Shown: in pieces, positions 56,311 through 64,000 of the stretch
Position numbering within the stretch: the stretch's first letter is position 1
How the letters are laid out: each line of letters starts with the position of its first letter
Source: Chamaesiphon minutus PCC 6605
GTDB lineage: Bacteria > Cyanobacteriota > Cyanobacteriia > Cyanobacteriales > Chamaesiphonaceae
Direction: 5' to 3'
Assembly (NCBI RefSeq): GCF_000317145.1
Contig: NC_019697.1
Span: 1,178,001-1,242,000 of the forward strand
DNA: 64,000 nt
Notes under the pieces: generated by a model
Told to the model about the DNA's origin: nothing
Seen by the model: only the letters and a program-made list of their open reading frames with translations
Database searches by the model: none
Made by a program: the position numbers and the translations under genes

Positions 56311-57624
56311 CTACATACTCACTGGATTCAAAATCTTGTTCACGATTCTCTTTCAGAGAGGCTACGCCAACGTATCGACGAACTTTTCTGTCTCATTCAT
56401 CCAGGGATTATGACCTGAATTTTCAAACCAAATTAATTCTTTGCGCGGTGCAGTCAAGAGATTGAAATACTCCTCGGTCAGCTTCGGCGGTGCGTTTACA
56501 TCGTAGCGACCAATCAGAAAGTAGACGGGTACTTCGAGGCGTTTCGCTTGTTTGCGAAAGTCTACATCCCATAGTTGCGGGTAGACCACGCCGAACGTGT
56601 CCAGCAGCCCTCGGACGAAATTTAGCTTGTCATACAGTCCGTACTCGGAACCAGCAAGGTCTTGGAAAGTATTGAACCCCGAATTTGCGATCGCTGGATT
56701 CTTATTCATATAATCGAATGTCTCTGAAAGGTAAGCCGCACTCTTCCACAAGACATCCTTACCGTAATAAGGTGGTGGGCCTTGTTGTTTGAGTTTTTCC
56801 ACTTGTTTCGTGTCGCCTCGTTCCTGTGCCAAACGCAGCGCAAAATCATAGCAAATCCGATCGTTTTCCAGAAACGCGACCATTTGCCCCGTGCCGATAA
56901 ACGCCTGAAATAATTCTGGGTAACGTTGCACCACCATGATGCCAAGGGCACTCCCCCACGACTCCCCCAATACATAGACCTTTTCTTTACCAAAACGTTG
57001 TCGTAGGTTCAAAACCAATTCGTGGGCATCGGTGATGTATCGATCGGGTGTCAACTTAGAACGATCGATCGCATCGAAGGATTTCCCCGCGCCTGGTTGA
57101 TCCCAATTGACAACGACAAAGCGATCTTCCAGCCTCGTGAGTGCCCGTCGCGCAGTTACGAGTTGGGTTCCACCAGGGCCAACAGCGAGAAAGAGGAGTA
57201 CGGGATTGCGCGAATCTTTACCACGAATCGTCATCCATTCTTCAGCACCACCGAGCTTGACCTTTTCCATGACCGCAATGCTATTTGGGATAGCCTGACC
57301 TTTGGCATCGAGAATGGGTGGTGTGGATGCGAATATTTGTGAGGCGAAAATAGCCAGGAGGGTAATCGCCACAAAGCCTGCAACCTCAATCAGAACAATA
57401 GGTACTGTAAAGCCAAACCGAGAAATCGTCACCAGCCAAGCGATCTCTGCCATTGCGAATAGAATTTGAATCGATGGGGGAACAGTGGTGGTACTGGGTA
57501 ATAGCAAGACTGGAAAAATTACTAGCGCGATGGCGATGGCGACTAGAATTCTCAGCAAGATGAGGGCGATCGTCTTTACTCGTGGTTGTTGCTTGTGATT
57601 CTGGCGATGGCTAAGATTATTCAC
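56311..57624 (-). pseudogene. alpha/beta hydrolase (proline iminopeptidase-like), last residues cut by a micro-element
   Basis: The N-terminal part has about three membrane segments (IALILLRILVAIAIALVIFPV...). The hydrolase domain follows: NWDQPGAGKSFDAID, the nucleophile elbow VLGESWGSALGIMV, FLIGRYDVNAP for the acid and NSGHNPWMNE for the His. The 24-bp copy at 56347 introduces a stop (KFVDTLA, end at 56362). Without it the protein would end KFVDTIVNKILNPVSM at 56311. All catalytic residues are before the break, so activity may survive. Confidence 0.78.
56347..56370 (-). repeat. micro-element copy, 24 bp, truncating the hydrolase
   Basis: Head TTGGCGTAGCC (its TAG is read in frame as a stop) and hairpin TCTCT-GAA-AGAGA. 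Removal gives ACG ATC GTG (TIV). Confidence 0.88.
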
Positions 57625-57636
57625 GATGCGTCTCCT

Positions 57637-58486
57637 TTAATTCGGTGCGATCGTTCGCTGTTTGACCTGACCCAGCCCCTTTCCTGATTTCTGGACTTTG
57701 GGAGAACCGATATACTCGACCGATCCGACTCCTGACACCGATACGTCCAACCGATCGCTCACATTTAGCACAGCACTACCCACGCCTTCGCTGTACACAA
57801 TTGCTTGCTTTGTTTTAAAGCGTTCACCTTGGTAGCCGCCAACTCCTTCAAGGTTAAGATCGAGCGAATCAGCCGCACCTTCGATTGTCATACCGCCCAC
57901 GCCAGTCAGCGCGATCGTCATGTGTTTGGCTTGGATATTCTTTGCTTCAATATGGCCAACTCCGGTCATCTTAAAACCCTCTAAACTTTTGACTTCTATA
58001 ACAAACTCAATGGGCTTCGTTGGGTTGATGTCGGTATTATTTACCGTGCCGATTACCTCCGGTAGGCTTCGCCAACGACAGGATACGGTCAGTCACACGA
58101 CTCTCCAGCAGCGGCAGCAGATTATCTTCAGCGTTAATGGTGAGGGACTCTTTTCCAGTCTGCTGCACCGTGACTTTGCCCTCGGAGTTAAAGGCGATCG
58201 ATGAAAATCCACTCACCGATCGGGACTCGGTTTTAATAATGCCTGACCCCCGAACGCCACTGCCACCCAGATTGAAAACACAACCTGTGAATAAGGCCAA
58301 TAAGACCGCGATCAAACCATATAACAGCGATTTGCGGTGGGATAAACGTCGCAAAGGGAAGAATACTTTACTCATGGAATGACCTCTATTACGATTCTCC
58401 AGAGGATGGCAATGGGGACAAACTAACTGTCCCGCAAAGGTGTTTTTGGAGTGGTGGGAAATTTTATGTTCGTCGCGTCGATTCAT
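57637..58486 (-). pseudogene. GIN-domain (DUF2807-like) lipoprotein split by a micro-element
   Basis: The front part has a lipobox LALFTGC after a signal peptide. The likely start is MSKVFF at 58375; an ATG at 58486 overlaps the upstream stop (ATGA). The GIN adhesin-type repeats follow: SGIIKTESRSVSGFSSIAFNSEGKV. The frame breaks at 58054 and resumes with GTVNNTDINPTKPIEF, then MTGVGHIEAKNI...SGVGSVEYIGSPKV. Removing 22 bp rejoins RILSIGTVNN. It is an outer-surface beta-solenoid protein of unknown role, beside a PspC gene as often seen. Confidence 0.8.
58054..58075 (-). repeat. micro-element copy, 22 bp, frameshifting the GIN lipoprotein
   Basis: Head TTGGCGAAGCC and hairpin TACC-GGA-GGTA. 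Removal gives CTG TCG ATC GGC (LSIG). Confidence 0.88.
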
Positions 58487-59073
58487 GATTGTGCTCCTAT
58501 AGGTTGCTGTGGCGATCGCGGCTCAATGGGGAATGCCAACCAACACCACAAGTACAGAAAAATAAATCCAGGGGTGACGATCGCTAACACAACTGCGACA
58601 ATCCGTATCAATGGTAGGGACTGATGCCAGCGTTGAGCGAGGGCTGAACATACGCCTGCAATGACTTTGTGGCGACGACTTCGGTAAAAAGTAGCCGGAG
58701 GTTGCTCTGAAATGCCTGCTGAGGTTCGCGATCTCTGATGGTTTAAAATCCAGGAAAGCAGCAGCCCAATCGCCCCTACAACCGCCGATGGAATAGCAAA
58801 AATCGCCAGCCAGTGCGACATTACCAACCCAGAAATAGCGTCTCCTAGCCAAACCGGATCGGGACAACGAAAGCGGACAGCTTCCGCCGAACAACCGAAT
58901 TGTTTAGCCAAACCAAATGCGCCCCAAGTCACGAGCAACGGCGAAATTCCATAGAAGACGCAAACACTCAGCAAAAACCAGTGCCAGCGGGTCGAAAGTC
59001 GTCGGAAAAATGCGATTGCGGCGATCGCAGGGCCAACTAATAAAAATACATAAATCAACGACATGTAAAGCAT
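58483..59073 (-). CDS. PspC-domain membrane protein
   Basis: This 196-residue protein has three hydrophobic segments in the first 110 residues. The C-terminal PspC domain is FYRSRRHKVIAGVCSALAQRWHQSLPLIRIVAVVLAIVTPGFIFLYLWCWLAFP. PspC relates to phage-shock or envelope stress. It overlaps an ATG of the GIN lipoprotein gene, suggesting coupled translation of an envelope-stress pair. Confidence 0.8.
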   Translation of the reverse strand: MLYMSLIYVFLLVGPAIAAIAFFRRLSTRWHWFLLSVCVFYGISPLLVTWGAFGLAKQFGCSAEAVRFRCPDPVWLGDAISGLVMSHWLAIFAIPSAVVGAIGLLLSWILNHQRSRTSAGISEQPPATFYRSRRHKVIAGVCSALAQRWHQSLPLIRIVAVVLAIVTPGFIFLYLWCWLAFPIEPRSPQQPIGAQS

Positions 59074-59124
59074 GAGTTTTCCTGAATTAAGGTTCTCGAT
59101 TTAGTTGCTCAACCGTTCATTAAT

Positions 59125-59670
59125 TTAACGATCTGCGATTGTTTGCCACTCTTGAATCGCGATCGATGGGATTTGTAACTCAATGGCTCCGCCAGTGAGC
59201 ATCGGTAAAGTTAGCTCCAGCGGAATTTCAGATTGCAACTGTGGTAGCACAGGCTGAATGTCATATTCACCAACGTTTGCTAAAGCGGTTGCGCCCTGAG
59301 AAATTTCGTTAGTAACATCTTTTGCGGTCAAAGTTTGCCCCATTGATGTAGTCAGGGTTAGAGGTTGAGTGTGGTCTAATTCCACCGCACCCAGAAAGCC
59401 CACCAGTCGCAGGGAAACCATCTCACTACCGTCGGGACGGACACGCTTGAAGGCGACTACCTGCCAAGACTTTCCGGTGCGATCGCGCAGGTTTTGGCGG
59501 GACTGGTAGAGCATCTGTCCTGGAGCTTCTTCAATTTGGGTTACAGTAGCAAAGGCGGTTAGGGGACTGAAAATCACCAACAAAAGGCAGATTGAGGCGG
59601 CTAGTAGCCAGCGAATCGGACGAATTTTAGACGTGTTCGAGTAGATAAAATTCATTATAAAATTTCTCAT
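59125..59670 (-). CDS. DUF3122-family secreted protein
   Basis: A signal peptide (WLLAASICLLLVIFSPLTAFA) is followed by a DUF3122-type domain: PGQMLYQSRQNLRDRTGKSWQVVAFKRV, then VSLRLVGFLGAVELDHTQPL. The family is nearly confined to cyanobacteria and its role is unknown. The start may be the second ATG, 15 bp in (MNFIYS). It is probably periplasmic. Confidence 0.75.
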   Translation of the reverse strand: MRNFIMNFIYSNTSKIRPIRWLLAASICLLLVIFSPLTAFATVTQIEEAPGQMLYQSRQNLRDRTGKSWQVVAFKRVRPDGSEMVSLRLVGFLGAVELDHTQPLTLTTSMGQTLTAKDVTNEISQGATALANVGEYDIQPVLPQLQSEIPLELTLPMLTGGAIELQIPSIAIQEWQTIADR

Positions 59671-59728
59671 TAAAGTTAATTTTTTTGACAGTAAATCTAG
59701 TAGTTACCTTATTGTTTAACAACTAATT

Positions 59729-59761
59729 CCCCCTAGCTTTCCAGCCTAGAAAGCTAGGGGG
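59729..59761. terminator. 13-bp perfect hairpin at the end of the rhodanese gene
   Basis: CCCCCTAGCTTTC and GAAAGCTAGGGGG pair perfectly around a 7-nt loop. It lies over the last codons of the rhodanese gene. No T-run follows on the minus strand, so intrinsic termination is uncertain; it could instead protect the transcript end. Confidence 0.45.
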
Positions 59762-60049
59762 AAACCCTTGCACGTTATCGTAGTTAAATAGATGCAGCGT
59801 CATCACTCCCATGCCCGATCGATAGCCGGAAGAACAGTACAGAACTACGGAGCGATCGGTTGGAATTTTACTTAAATTTCGAGCCAAAGTTTGGAGTGGA
59901 ATATTTATTGCATTAGGGATATGCCCAGCTCGATACTCAGAGGCTTCTCGCACATCCACTAATAAGGTTTGAGAGTTATCTAACTGGCTTTTGAGCTTTT
60001 CGACACTGGCGATCGTGTAATAGCCTGCTGGCATCGACATCAGAAATCG

Positions 60050-60073
60050 TTCGCGAAGCGTAGGCTCTGCCTA
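60050..60073 (+). repeat. micro-element variant, 24 bp, splitting the rhodanese gene
   Basis: Variant head TTCGCGAAGCG and hairpin TAGGC-TCT-GCCTA. Flanks CG/ATCG. Removal gives GAT CGA TTT (DRF). Confidence 0.82.
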
Positions 60074-60246
60074 ATCGACTTGCAATTCCAGATTGAGTGG
60101 TTTAGGTGAATTTGATATCTTTGATTGAGATATCGATGTGGTTTCTGTGAGAGTTGCCGCTAAAATTGAATTTTGGCTAGGATCGATCGATCCACAAAAC
60201 CACAGCGCGAATCCTAGTAATATAGTCTGAATTAGTTTTTTGATTA

Positions 60247-61245
60247 TCATATAATTATGGCGTTGAATATATAGCCAATGCTGATAATGCCCATAGTCAT
60301 TAACCCAATGAATGTGGCTAATAGTTGAGGACGTAGTACCTTTTTGAGAATTACCATTTCCGGCAGCGATAGTGCTGTTACTGCCATTGTGAAAGCTAAA
60401 ACTGTACCCATCGGCATTCCTTTATTTACTAAAGCTTCGGTAATTGGCATGACTCCCGCAATGTTTGCATAAAGCGGTACGCCTAAAATTACCGCAATTG
60501 GTACTGCAAATGGATTATTTGCACCTGCATATTTAATGATAAAATCTGTCGGCACATAGCCATGAATTCCGGCTCCGATTGCGATTCCACCCACCACATA
60601 TAGCCATACAGATCGGACAATTTCACTCGATTGATATCTTCCTTGCTCGAATCTTTGTTTCCAAGTTAGGGATACTGGTTTTAAATTATCCTCGTCGTCT
60701 GGAGTCATTAATTGGCGAGATTTTTGCAGTTCCCATACAAACGGTTCTACCCATTTCTCTAATTTTAGTAGCCCGATAATGTATCCTGCCGCGATCGCTA
60801 AACCCACACCAAAGCCGATATAGATCAGCGTTACTTTTAACCCAAATAGTCCCCACAATAGAATTACGGCAACCTCGTTTACCATTGGGGCTGACATTAG
60901 ATAAGAAAAGGTCACACCTAAAGGAACACCTGCTTCCAAAAAGCCGATAAATAAAGGCACCGCAGAGCAAGAACAAAAAGGTGTGACAATTCCGACCATT
61001 GCCGCCAAAACATTTCCTATAAAAGTGCGTTTTCCTTCTAGCAATGAGCGAACGCGCTCTGGTTCTAAAAAGCTCTGAAATGTTCCAACCAAAAAGCTAA
61101 TGACAATTAGTAATGTCAAAACTTTTGGCACATCGTAAAGAAAGAAGTGCAGACTCGATCCTAAATGCGATCCAAGTGGCAATCCAAAGAGTTGAGTAAC
61201 AATCTGAGTTGCCAGCCAATCGAACGGATAAAATGGATCGAACAT
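60247..61245 (-). CDS. permease of the ArsP/DUF318 (YraQ) family
   Basis: This membrane protein of about 332 residues has about eight helices. The family signature is VGIVTPFCSCSAVPLFIGFLEAGVPLGVTFSYLMSAPMVNEVAV; the CSC pair may bind a thiophilic substrate such as organoarsenical. I chose the ATG at 61245 (MFDPFYPF), which has a good GGGAGAT site. A longer frame to 61326 would overlap the thioredoxin gene. Substrate is unproven. Confidence 0.82.
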   Translation of the reverse strand: MFDPFYPFDWLATQIVTQLFGLPLGSHLGSSLHFFLYDVPKVLTLLIVISFLVGTFQSFLEPERVRSLLEGKRTFIGNVLAAMVGIVTPFCSCSAVPLFIGFLEAGVPLGVTFSYLMSAPMVNEVAVILLWGLFGLKVTLIYIGFGVGLAIAAGYIIGLLKLEKWVEPFVWELQKSRQLMTPDDEDNLKPVSLTWKQRFEQGRYQSSEIVRSVWLYVVGGIAIGAGIHGYVPTDFIIKYAGANNPFAVPIAVILGVPLYANIAGVMPITEALVNKGMPMGTVLAFTMAVTALSLPEMVILKKVLRPQLLATFIGLMTMGIISIGYIFNAIII

Positions 61246-61258
61246 CAATTTATCTCCC

Positions 61259-61501
61259 TTAAGTCTGCAATAGGGGTTGGATTTGTTCTGGACTGATGAC
61301 TTGACCTTTGCTAACGACTTTGCCATTAATTATTAGTGCGGGTGTAGACATCACACCACGCATGGCAATTTCAACAGGGTCGGTAATATGTAAAACTTCG
61401 GCTGTTAAATTGAGATTTGCTACAGCTTCTTTCGCGTTTGCCTCTAAATGCTGGCACTTTTTGCAGCCTGTCCCAAGAATTTCAATTTTGATTGTGTTCA
61501 C
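61259..61501 (-). CDS. small thioredoxin-like (redox-active disulfide) protein
   Basis: This 80-residue protein has the redox pair in GTGCKKCQHLEAN and the cis-Pro in MSTPALIINGKVV, as in the thioredoxin_3 group. It is routinely encoded next to ArsP-type permeases, as here. The GTG start has AGGAGAT upstream. Its promoter is the shared type (61558). Confidence 0.85.
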   Translation of the reverse strand: MNTIKIEILGTGCKKCQHLEANAKEAVANLNLTAEVLHITDPVEIAMRGVMSTPALIINGKVVSKGQVISPEQIQPLLQT

Positions 61502-61557
61502 GATCTATCTCCTGTTTTAAATTTAGTAATACGAGATTTATTAGTACATTATTTTAG

Positions 61558-61590
61558 AGTCTAGAGCAATAAGTTGAGGAACTTGTGAGG
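61558..61590 (-). promoter_or_regulatory. shared-regulon promoter e: thioredoxin-permease
   Basis: Minus strand: CCTCAC-AAGTT-CCTCAA, 10 nt, TAGACT. The -10 is about 57 bp before the GTG. TAGACT is the weakest of the five -10 boxes. Confidence 0.68.
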
Positions 61591-61749
61591 ATTATTAAAC
61601 ATGGCTCTCTGGCTCTGTACAACATGGATGATTGGGATAAACTACTTCAATTTGCCGCTTTAAGTGGTCAATCAAAATGAAAATAAATCACTATTGTCAG
61701 CCTGAACACAGTAACTATAGAGTAGGTGTTAATAAACTATATTAATCTA

Positions 61750-64000
61750 CTAAATATTTCGGCTTTTAGTTTGCTTTAATAATTCAAACCAGAGTAAGCT
61801 AATTAATCCACTACCTAAACAAATAGCTAGATCGATCGGGTGTAAAAAGGAAAAGCTAAACAATTCCCGCAAGAACGGAATATACAGGACGATCGCCATA
61901 AAAAACACTCCGCCACCAATTACCCACCACAGAGCCGGATTCGGTGACTTGAGTATTTTCAGACTCAGGCGAGAGGTCGAACTTTCGCTCAAAATTAGTC
62001 CTAAATTTGCTATAATCAACGTTGTAAATGTCAATGCACGGATATCTAATTCACCTTGCTGGCGGTAGGTAGCAATTGCAAACACTGTCAGAATAATTAC
62101 TAAGATTCCGCCCCCTTGCAGTAGTGCTAAACCCAAAGTTTTCTTGCCGAATAATGGTTCTTTGGGATTGCGAGGTGGACGCTTCATTACATTTGCTTCA
62201 GCAGGTTCGGCTTCCAGGACAATCGAACAAGCCGGATCGATAATTAAATGTAAAAAGGCAACGTGAATCGGTAGTAATACTAATGGCAGTTTAAACAATA
62301 CGGGAATCAAAGACATCCCCGCGATCGGAATATGAATCGCGATCAGATATGACATTGCCTTGCGGAGGTTATCAAAAATTCGCCGTCCTAATTTCACCGC
62401 TTGGACGATCGATGAAAAATCATCATCCAACAACACCAACGCCGCCGATTCACGCGCAACATCTGTCCCGTGTTGCCCCATTGCAATGCCGATTTGAGCG
62501 GCTTTAAGTGCAGGGGCATCATTGACACCATCGCCAGTCATGGCAACGACTTCACCCTTATCTTTGAGGGCATTCACGATGCGTAATTTTTGTTCGGGAA
62601 CGGCGCGGGCAAAGATACTGGTATTTTCAATCCGCTGCTGAAGTTCGGTGTCGCTCATGCGATCCAATTCCGCGCCAGTTATCGTGTCTCCTGTCTGCAA
62701 TAAGCCCACCTGACGAGCGATCGATTGAGCCGTTTCTGAATAGTCACCTGTAATCATCACCACGCGAATTCCAGCGTTATGACATTCTTGAATCGCCGCT
62801 GCTACAGTTGGGCGGACTGGATCTGAGAGTCCGACTAAGCCGAGAAACTGAAACGGGAAATCGTGTTGTTTATTGGGTAAATGTTCGGGCGTAAGTATCG
62901 GATGCGGTGGCAAAAATGGCGGTGGTGCATCTAAAAGAGACGCTTTGGCAACACCCAATACTCGCAATCCTTGAGCCGCCATTTCACTGACTTGGGTTGC
63001 CAGAAGTTGCTGCTGTTGGGGCGTAAAATGACAGAGATCCGCGATTGCTTCTGGTGCGCCTTTGGTCGCAATTTCATATTTTTTCCCATCTGCTGATTGC
63101 CAAACGTGAGACATTGCCAGCAAATCCGGTGAGAGTGGGTACGCCTTTAACAACATCCAATCATTGTGCAAATGTTCGGTATTTGCAAGAGATCGATCTC
63201 CCAATTGTTTAAACGCTTTCTCCATCGGATCGAATGGATCGCGTTGGCTGGCAAGAATACAGAACTCCACTAACTCGTGAACGGCTTCAGGGAGTGGCAC
63301 TTGTGAATGTAATCCCAAATCATAAAGCTGAGGGTTTTCGGGATGGTTGTAGGCGAATAACTGCTGCACAGCCATCTGATTTAGAGTCAGCGTCCCCGTT
63401 TTATCTACACATAAAACTGTTGCCGAGCCGACGGTTTCGACGGCAGAAGTGCGACGTGCTAAGACATGATTTTGAGAAATCCGCCAAGCTCCCAAGGCGA
63501 GGAAGATCGTCACGACGACTGGGAATTCATTCGGCAAAATTGCCATCGCTAACGTAATCCCAGCGAGGACTCCTTTGAGCCAATCTCCTGTAGTGGCTCC
63601 ATAAATGATGACAATTGCCACACATAATGCCAAGGCAATCCCAAATAAGCGACTCACCAGTCGATTCATTTCTCGTTGCAGAGGAGTCACTTCTGGCGGC
63701 ACTTTTTGTAAAGCGTTGCCAATCTTGCCCATCTCTGTCTGGGTACCGATCGATCGCACCTTGACGATCCCCTGTCCCTGCACCACCAAGGTTCCAGAGT
63801 AGACAAACGGTAATTCATCACCCCCAGGACGCGCCATCTCTACATCGCCTACAGCAGCAACTTTGCGGACGGGTAAAGATTCGCCAGTTAATAACGACTC
63901 GTCGGTGGAAAGATTGGTGCAAGATATGACGATCGCATCGGCAGGGACTCGATCGCCTTCTGCTAACATTAAAATATCGTCCCGCACCACTTCTCGCCCT
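61750..64000 (-). CDS. P2-type cation-transporting ATPase, N-terminus beyond the window
   Basis: The frame is open at the right edge, so about 250 N-terminal residues are not seen. Visible are the actuator DESLLTGESLPVRK, the membrane motif AILPNEFPVVVTIFLALG, the phosphorylation site CVDKTGTLTLNQ and the hinge MTGDGVNDAPALKAAQIGIAMG. A C-terminal P2-type domain follows (HVAFLHLIIDPACSIVLEAEPAE). It resembles Ca2+-type pumps, but PNEFP instead of PEGLP in the fourth helix leaves the ion open. Its promoter lies outside the window. Confidence 0.82.
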   Translation of the reverse strand, partial: GREVVRDDILMLAEGDRVPADAIVISCTNLSTDESLLTGESLPVRKVAAVGDVEMARPGGDELPFVYSGTLVVQGQGIVKVRSIGTQTEMGKIGNALQKVPPEVTPLQREMNRLVSRLFGIALALCVAIVIIYGATTGDWLKGVLAGITLAMAILPNEFPVVVTIFLALGAWRISQNHVLARRTSAVETVGSATVLCVDKTGTLTLNQMAVQQLFAYNHPENPQLYDLGLHSQVPLPEAVHELVEFCILASQRDPFDPMEKAFKQLGDRSLANTEHLHNDWMLLKAYPLSPDLLAMSHVWQSADGKKYEIATKGAPEAIADLCHFTPQQQQLLATQVSEMAAQGLRVLGVAKASLLDAPPPFLPPHPILTPEHLPNKQHDFPFQFLGLVGLSDPVRPTVAAAIQECHNAGIRVVMITGDYSETAQSIARQVGLLQTGDTITGAELDRMSDTELQQRIENTSIFARAVPEQKLRIVNALKDKGEVVAMTGDGVNDAPALKAAQIGIAMGQHGTDVARESAALVLLDDDFSSIVQAVKLGRRIFDNLRKAMSYLIAIHIPIAGMSLIPVLFKLPLVLLPIHVAFLHLIIDPACSIVLEAEPAEANVMKRPPRNPKEPLFGKKTLGLALLQGGGILVIILTVFAIATYRQQGELDIRALTFTTLIIANLGLILSESSTSRLSLKILKSPNPALWWVIGGGVFFMAIVLYIPFLRELFSFSFLHPIDLAICLGSGLISLLWFELLKQTKSRNI

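Larger units (their letters stand above)
59723..60250 (-). pseudogene. exported rhodanese-domain protein split by a micro-element
   Basis: An ATG at 60250 opens a signal peptide (MIIKKLIQTILLGFALWFCG) and 59 codons before a TAG inside the element at 60050. The rhodanese domain follows from 60040: SVEKLKSQLDNSQTLLVDVREASEYRAGHIPNAINI and the active-site loop VVLYCSSGYRSG. Exact removal joins them as LQVDRFLMSMPAGYYTIASVEK. The remaining domain, started at MSMPAG, would be cytoplasmic instead of exported. Cys in CSSGYR is intact. Confidence 0.78.

Noticed and set aside
61750-64000. Naming the last ATPase as a Ca2+ pump
   Set aside because: The ion-binding PEGLP motif reads PNEFP and the N terminus is missing, so specificity is left open.

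Overview
The window reads as a chromosomal accessory region of a cyanobacterium. Pointers are the abundance of GCGATCGC/CGATCG words, a Nif11-type protein, DUF3122 and PspC proteins, a heptanucleotide tandem repeat, and many copies of a roughly 24-bp hairpin repeat of the kind known in cyanobacteria as short dispersed repeats. I cannot fix the genus. I saw no rRNA, tRNA or CRISPR array.

Region 1 (1-3650) holds a partial gene, a tandem-Nif11 protein, an intact-looking IS630 element and a long stretch of gene debris. Region 2 (3651-13821) is a defence island. It has the three-gene pPIWI-RE cassette (REase-like protein, DinG-like Fe-S helicase, pPIWI-RE protein) on the minus strand. Divergent from it are an XRE regulator with an ImmA/IrrE-like protease, and then a tyrosine recombinase. 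Region 3 (13825-18691) is a decayed Tn7-like transposon: end repeats, tnsA, and broken tnsB, tnsC and tniQ. Region 4 (18841-29400) is a defence graveyard. A large nuclease/helical-repeat gene is cut by an ISL3 element with an 8-bp target duplication. A DISARM relic (drmA, drmB, drmC) is broken by an IS982-like element, four micro-elements (one truncated at a deletion junction) and fragments of IS630 and CheR.

Region 5 (29634-43329) combines a Mg-type P-ATPase with central carbon genes (gpmA, gap, ldhA, pyk), a multi-PAS histidine kinase and a BsuBI/PstI-type restriction-modification pair. Region 6 (43456-46875) has a PrlF/YhaV toxin-antitoxin pair, a DUF262-HNH protein and a small gene pair with a retropepsin-like protease. 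Region 7 (46985-64000) has a broken CopB-type ATPase, a long minus-strand run of membrane and envelope proteins of mostly unknown function, a thioredoxin/permease pair and the 3' part of another P-type ATPase.

Two signals run across regions. First, five minus-strand genes or operons (mgtA, ldhA, pyk, copB, thioredoxin-permease) share one promoter layout: CCTCAC-N5-YCTCAN followed exactly 10 nt later by a TAnnnT -10 box. This suggests one OmpR/PhoB-type regulon joining fermentation or glycolysis with cation ATPases. Second, fifteen well-preserved copies of a 22-25 bp micro-element sit inside CGATCG words. Exact removal rebuilds CGATCG every time and restores the reading frame of every gene they broke. 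The element is an 11-nt conserved head plus a hairpin whose stem varies with compensation.
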